Assembly: GCA_036444495.1 (NCBI GenBank)
Contig: JAZGBC010000203.1
Location: forward strand, 1 to 15,899
Direction: 5' to 3'
DNA length: 15,899 nucleotides
Origin: JAZGBC01 sp036444495
GTDB lineage: Bacteria; Pseudomonadota; Alphaproteobacteria; Kiloniellales; J153
Shown: in pieces, positions 13,485 to 15,899 of the stretch
Numbering within the stretch: position 1 is the first letter of the stretch
Layout: the number at the start of each line of letters is the position of its first letter
Position numbers and translations under genes: made by a program
Notes under the pieces: generated by a model
Database searches by the model: none
What the model was told of the DNA's origin: nothing
What the model saw: only the letters and a program-made list of their open reading frames with translations

Positions 13485-15137
13485 TCACGCTTCCTGATAA
13501 AGCCAGCTGCGGATGATGGCGACGGCCTCGTCCGGATGCTTGTCCACGATCTCGCCGATCTTGCGGATCGACGAAGCCCGCACCCGGCCTTCGACCTTGT
13601 TGAGGTCGATCATCTGTTCGATCTCGTCGGCGGTGACGTCATCTTCCGTCGGTGCTCCGATCTCCCCCTGGTTTTCCGGCGCCGCCAGGGCCGCGCGGCC
13701 CGCGCTTTCGTCGGTCAGCCTGGCCGAGCCGCCCTCGGCTCCCCCTTCGACGATGCGGCCCACCAGGGGGCGGACGACCAGAAGCAGGACGAGAACCGCG
13801 ACCACGCCGAGCACCAGAAGCTCTGCCACGCGCATCAACTGCATCTGAACGAATTCCAGAAAGCCTCCGCCTTCCTCGCCGGCCAACTCCACCTCCAGGT
13901 CGACGAAGGGCATGTTGACGATCTCGATCTTGTCGCCGCGTTCCTCGTCGAACCCGGTCGCCGAGCGAATGAGCGCGGTAAACTGGGCTAATTCCTCTGG
14001 GCTGCGCGACTCGTAGGTCTTCGTCCCGTCCTCGGCCTCCTTGATCGTGCCGTTCACCAGGACCGCGACGGAAAGGCGCCGGACCACGCCTGTCTCACGG
14101 ACATGAGTCTTGACCGTGCGGCTAATCTCGTAGTTGACCGTCTCCTCGTTGCGCGTGGCGTTCGACTCGCTGCCGTTCTGCCCGCCGGTCGGAAACTGAA
14201 CGTCGGGCAGGTTGCCGACGACGGTGACCGGGGGCAAACCCTGGCCGTCGAGAGAACCGGTTTCTTCCTCGATCGTCTGGGTGGAGCGCACCACCTGGCC
14301 ATCAGGATCGAATATCTCCGAGTTTTCGGTGATGCGGTCGAAATCCATCTCGGCCGAGACGTGGACGCGGACGTTGCCCTGACCGACCGTGCGCTCAAGC
14401 ATCTCCTCGATGGTCTGGACCATGCGCTTCTCGAAGGCGATGCGCATTTCCTCGCCATTACTGGCCGTGTTCTGCGGATCTCCGTCGGTGGAGCCGCGGG
14501 CCAAGAGGGCGCCGCTGCTGTCGATGATCGAGACCTTGTCCGGCTTCATGCCGGGCACGGCGGCGGCTACCAGGTACTGAATGGCCAGCACCTGTTGCCG
14601 TTCCAGGCGCTGGCTGCCCCGCATGGCGACCACGATGGAGGCGGTGGCGTCCTGGCGGTTCCGCGTGAAGAGCTCGCGTTGAGGAAGCACCAGATGGACC
14701 CGGGCTTGGCGGATTGGCCCGATCGAACGGATGGTGCGGGCCAGTTCTCCCTCCAGAGCTCGAAGGTGATTGACGTTTTGGACGAAGCTGCTGGTGCCCA
14801 GGCCGTCGGAGCGGTCGAAAATTTCATAGCCGATCGAGCCCCCCGTGGGCAGGCCCTCCTCGGCCATGGCCACGCGCATGCGCGCGACCCGCTCCGTGGG
14901 CACGTAGATCTGGCCGCCGTCCCGTCCGAGCCGGAACGGCACTTCCATCTGTTCCAGGCGGGAGACGATCTGACCGCTGTCCTGGGGGTCGAGATCGGCA
15001 TAGAGCAGGGCCATGCCGGGCGTGGCCAGACGGCTGCTGAGGTAGATGAAAAAGGCGATAATGCCCGCGGCTACGGCGGCCATGAGACCCAAGCGGGCGG
15101 GGCCCAGGCCCCGTAGGGTATTTGCGAGTCCGTTCAA
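13485..15137 (-). CDS. fliF: FliF, flagellar MS-ring protein
   Basis: A 550-residue MS-ring protein. TM1 lies near 15-35 (LGLMAAVAAGIIAFFIYL), followed by the YscJ/FliF ring-building domains (about 40-220, with ARVHLVLPQRELFTRNRQDA), the collar region, TM2 near 434-455 and a cytoplasmic tail (456-550) whose end (SSIRKIGEIVDKHPDEAVAI) binds FliG. The start is TTG at 15137: it gives MNGLANTLRGLGPARL, which fits the family N-terminus, whereas the first ATG would remove 18 residues and cut into the region just before TM1. AGGACGG lies about 9 nt upstream as SD. It is the first gene of the long - strand operon. Insertion is into the inner membrane; the ring is the base for FliG and the export gate. 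Confidence 0.96.
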   Translation of the reverse strand: MNGLANTLRGLGPARLGLMAAVAAGIIAFFIYLSSRLATPGMALLYADLDPQDSGQIVSRLEQMEVPFRLGRDGGQIYVPTERVARMRVAMAEEGLPTGGSIGYEIFDRSDGLGTSSFVQNVNHLRALEGELARTIRSIGPIRQARVHLVLPQRELFTRNRQDATASIVVAMRGSQRLERQQVLAIQYLVAAAVPGMKPDKVSIIDSSGALLARGSTDGDPQNTASNGEEMRIAFEKRMVQTIEEMLERTVGQGNVRVHVSAEMDFDRITENSEIFDPDGQVVRSTQTIEEETGSLDGQGLPPVTVVGNLPDVQFPTGGQNGSESNATRNEETVNYEISRTVKTHVRETGVVRRLSVAVLVNGTIKEAEDGTKTYESRSPEELAQFTALIRSATGFDEERGDKIEIVNMPFVDLEVELAGEEGGGFLEFVQMQLMRVAELLVLGVVAVLVLLLVVRPLVGRIVEGGAEGGSARLTDESAGRAALAAPENQGEIGAPTEDDVTADEIEQMIDLNKVEGRVRASSIRKIGEIVDKHPDEAVAIIRSWLYQEA

Positions 15138-15207
15138 GAGTGACCGTCCTAGTAAGCCGCCACGCGAGGGTTGTTTGGCACTGAATATGGTTGTTTTTTG
15201 TTAGGAA

Positions 15208-15233
15208 ACGGGAGGCGCTGCGGCGCCCCCCGT
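15208..15233 (-). terminator. GC-rich stem-loop in the fliF leader / sciP readthrough path
   Basis: Two 11-nt arms (15208-15218 and 15223-15233) pair with a single mismatch around a 4-nt loop. On the - strand the stem is followed by TTTCC, a very poor U-run. It could end sciP transcripts, or form a 5'-leader structure of fliF, since it lies about 70-95 nt upstream of the TTG start and downstream of the CtrA-like box. Confidence 0.4.
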
Positions 15234-15264
15234 TGCCAGTGAGAAATAGGCTAAGGGATGGCGG

Positions 15265-15279
15265 TAAAGTTGCGGTTAA
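15265..15279 (-). promoter_or_regulatory. CtrA-like box upstream of fliF
   Basis: On the fliF strand the sequence reads TTAACCGCAACTTTA, that is TTAA-N7-TTTA, matching 7 of 8 bases of the CtrA consensus with exact spacing. It lies about 130 bp upstream of the fliF start. A TATTTC hexamer 16 bp further downstream might act as -10 element, but this is weak. In Caulobacter the fliF operon is a CtrA-dependent class II operon, so the site is plausible in function. Confidence 0.5.
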
Positions 15280-15283
15280 CACA

Positions 15284-15318
15284 GGAAAATTTTGCCTAGT
15301 AACTAGGAAATTTTTTCC
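15284..15318. repeat. 35-bp imperfect palindrome upstream of fliF
   Basis: Two 17-nt arms flank a central A at 15301. The inner 6 bp of each arm (CCTAGT / ACTAGG) and the outer 6 bp (GGAAAA / TTTTCC) pair perfectly, and 14 of 17 positions match overall. The sequence is AT-rich within a GC-rich neighbourhood and starts only 5 bp from the CtrA-like box. Its symmetry without a usable loop suggests a protein-binding operator rather than an RNA hairpin. Confidence 0.75.
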
Positions 15319-15414
15319 GCCCGGCGGGCCGGTTCGGCGCCGTCAAACGAGGCTCTCGGCGCCTTCGCGCTTAGGTGCGCCGCGCGCTGGTATTTGACGC
15401 GGGCCGTGCTGTCT

Positions 15415-15428
15415 TCACGGTGCCGTGA
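15415..15428. terminator. Short hairpin just downstream of sciP
   Basis: TCACGG-TG-CCGTGA is a perfect 6-bp inverted repeat lying 10 nt beyond the sciP stop codon. There is no T-run on either strand, so intrinsic termination is uncertain; it may mark the 3' end of the sciP message or be chance. Confidence 0.3.
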
Positions 15429-15437
15429 GAGGGATAT

Positions 15438-15770
15438 TCAGGAAGAGATCTTCGGGTCGAGCCCGGGTGTCTGCGGCGCGGCCGCTCCGTCTTCGGAGCG
15501 GCGGTACTGCTGCAGGCGGGTCGTGCGCAGGCCGCGCATGCCATGATCGTCGATCAGGCGCTGCCAAGAGAGGAACTCCTCGACGGACAGCTTGTAGCGG
15601 TTGCAGGCATCCTCGAGGCTAATCAGGCCATTGCGGACACCGGCCACGACTTCGGCCTTGCGCCGGATAACCCAGCGCTTGGTGTCGGGCGGCGGCAGAT
15701 CATTGATGGAAAGCGGCGCTCCCGCCGGTCCAATCACGTTCTTCTGCCTACCTGGATCTCCCGATCCCAT
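15438..15770 (-). CDS. sciP: SciP (DUF1153), small CtrA-inhibiting regulator
   Basis: A 110-residue protein with the highly conserved SciP/DUF1153 core at about 11-91: NVIGPAGAPLSINDLPPPDT, RWVIRRKAEVVAGVRNGLIS and RLIDDHGMRGLRTTRLQQYR. The segment LEDACNRYKLSVEEFLSWQ looks like a helix-turn-helix. In Caulobacter SciP binds CtrA and blocks RNA polymerase recruitment at CtrA-activated promoters. This version has a C-terminal tail of nearly 20 residues (from SEDGAAA onward) beyond the usual end of the core. Start is ATG 15770 with GGAG about 9 nt upstream. It is read in the same direction as fliF, 300 bp ahead of it. As far as I recall, sciP is also close to fliF in Caulobacter, so the neighbourhood appears conserved. 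Confidence 0.95.
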   Translation of the reverse strand: MGSGDPGRQKNVIGPAGAPLSINDLPPPDTKRWVIRRKAEVVAGVRNGLISLEDACNRYKLSVEEFLSWQRLIDDHGMRGLRTTRLQQYRRSEDGAAAPQTPGLDPKISS

Positions 15771-15899
15771 CGACTTTCGCTCCTCGTCCTGGTTTCCCTC
15801 GCCCCCACATAGAGACTAGCGTTCCGCTGTTGAAAAACCATTAATTCCAAGGGTTAAGCTAATTTTTGGTAACCATTTTCTTGGCCTGCGGGAGGGCCA
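15771..15899. promoter_or_regulatory. Upstream region of sciP with TTAA half-sites
   Basis: No gene is seen up to the window edge. The AT-rich part holds TTAA at 15841-15844 and 15854-15857 (9 bp apart rather than 7) and TAACCAT at 15870-15876. These resemble CtrA half-sites, but no pair has the standard 7-bp spacing. The promoter of sciP should be here, possibly extending past the window. Confidence 0.45.

Larger units (their letters stand above)
15138..15437. promoter_or_regulatory. sciP-fliF intergenic control region
   Basis: This 300-bp gap has no convincing gene. It must carry the promoter of the fliF operon. From the sciP side it contains a small perfect hairpin (15415-15428), GC-rich sequence, a 35-bp imperfect palindrome (15284-15318), a CtrA-like box (15265-15279) and a GC-rich hairpin (15208-15233). 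I found no good sigma-54 -24/-12 element on the fliF strand, which fits an early (class II) promoter rather than an FlbD-activated one. Confidence 0.7.

Noticed and set aside
12705..13991. A 428-codon + strand frame antisense to fliG and fliF
   Set aside because: Codon bias of the true genes creates it; the His/Asp/Leu-rich product has no family resemblance and no convincing ribosome-binding site.
14103..15116. A 337-codon + strand frame antisense to fliF
   Set aside because: Same GC-driven shadow pattern; FliF on the - strand accounts for the whole stretch.
15175..15190. TTGGCAC resembling a sigma-54 -24 element upstream of fliF
   Set aside because: It is on the + strand, the wrong direction for fliF, and no TTGC -12 element follows at the correct spacing.
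15191..15397. A 68-codon + strand frame in the sciP-fliF gap
   Set aside because: Arg/Pro-rich product with no recognisable family or ribosome-binding site. It also runs through the palindrome and the CtrA-like box, which argues for a regulatory gap rather than a gene.
1..15899. tRNA, rRNA, insertion sequences, phage or CRISPR elements
   Set aside because: I found no such signatures; apart from the short control regions the window is filled by flagellar and regulatory genes of uniform composition.

Overview
The window is a high-GC segment of an alphaproteobacterial chromosome carrying a large part of a flagellar gene cluster, bracketed by two cell-cycle and motility regulators: ctrA at the left end and sciP at the right end. 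CtrA, SciP (DUF1153 family) and an FlbD-type sigma-54 activator together point firmly to Alphaproteobacteria. The order fliF-fliG-fliH-fliN-motA-flbD-flhA-flhF-flhG-fliK-like, with fliI-fliJ facing it, is most like what I know from Rhodospirillales such as Magnetospirillum or Azospirillum. That order-level placement is inference.

Layout. 1-55: 3' flank of ctrA with a G-rich tract. 56-784 (-): ctrA. 785-975: divergent control region between ctrA and fliI, with two near-consensus CtrA boxes. 976-2810 (+): fliI and fliJ, the export ATPase and its stalk protein. 2811-2846: convergent junction. 2847-15137 (-): one long run of ten tightly packed genes, read in transcription order as fliF (TTG start), fliG, fliH, fliN, motA, flbD, flhA, flhF, flhG and a FliK-like Pro/Ala/Gly-rich protein. 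Gaps are 0-38 nt and the last three genes are linked by start/stop overlaps. 15138-15437: a 300-bp control region between sciP and fliF, with a CtrA-like box, a 35-bp imperfect palindrome and a GC-rich hairpin. 15438-15770 (-): sciP. 15771-15899: upstream region of sciP with TTAA half-sites.

How the genes fit together. FliF and FliG build the MS ring and rotor, FliN belongs to the C ring, and MotA belongs to the stator. FlhA, FliH, FliI and FliJ form the type III export gate and its ATPase complex, and FliK-like would control hook length or substrate switching. FlhF and FlhG set the place and number of flagella. In the established Caulobacter hierarchy CtrA starts early (class II) flagellar transcription, SciP restrains CtrA by blocking polymerase recruitment, and FlbD with sigma-54 drives later genes and represses fliF. 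Finding CtrA-like boxes next to ctrA/fliI and next to fliF suggests the same logic is encoded within this single locus.

Nothing here is clearly a new system. The most interesting points are the compact regulatory architecture at the two ends, the long palindrome upstream of fliF, the altered signature residues in FlbD and FlhF, the apparent loss of the CtrA Ala-Ala degron, and the repeat-bearing FliK-like protein with what looks like a duplicated beta module.
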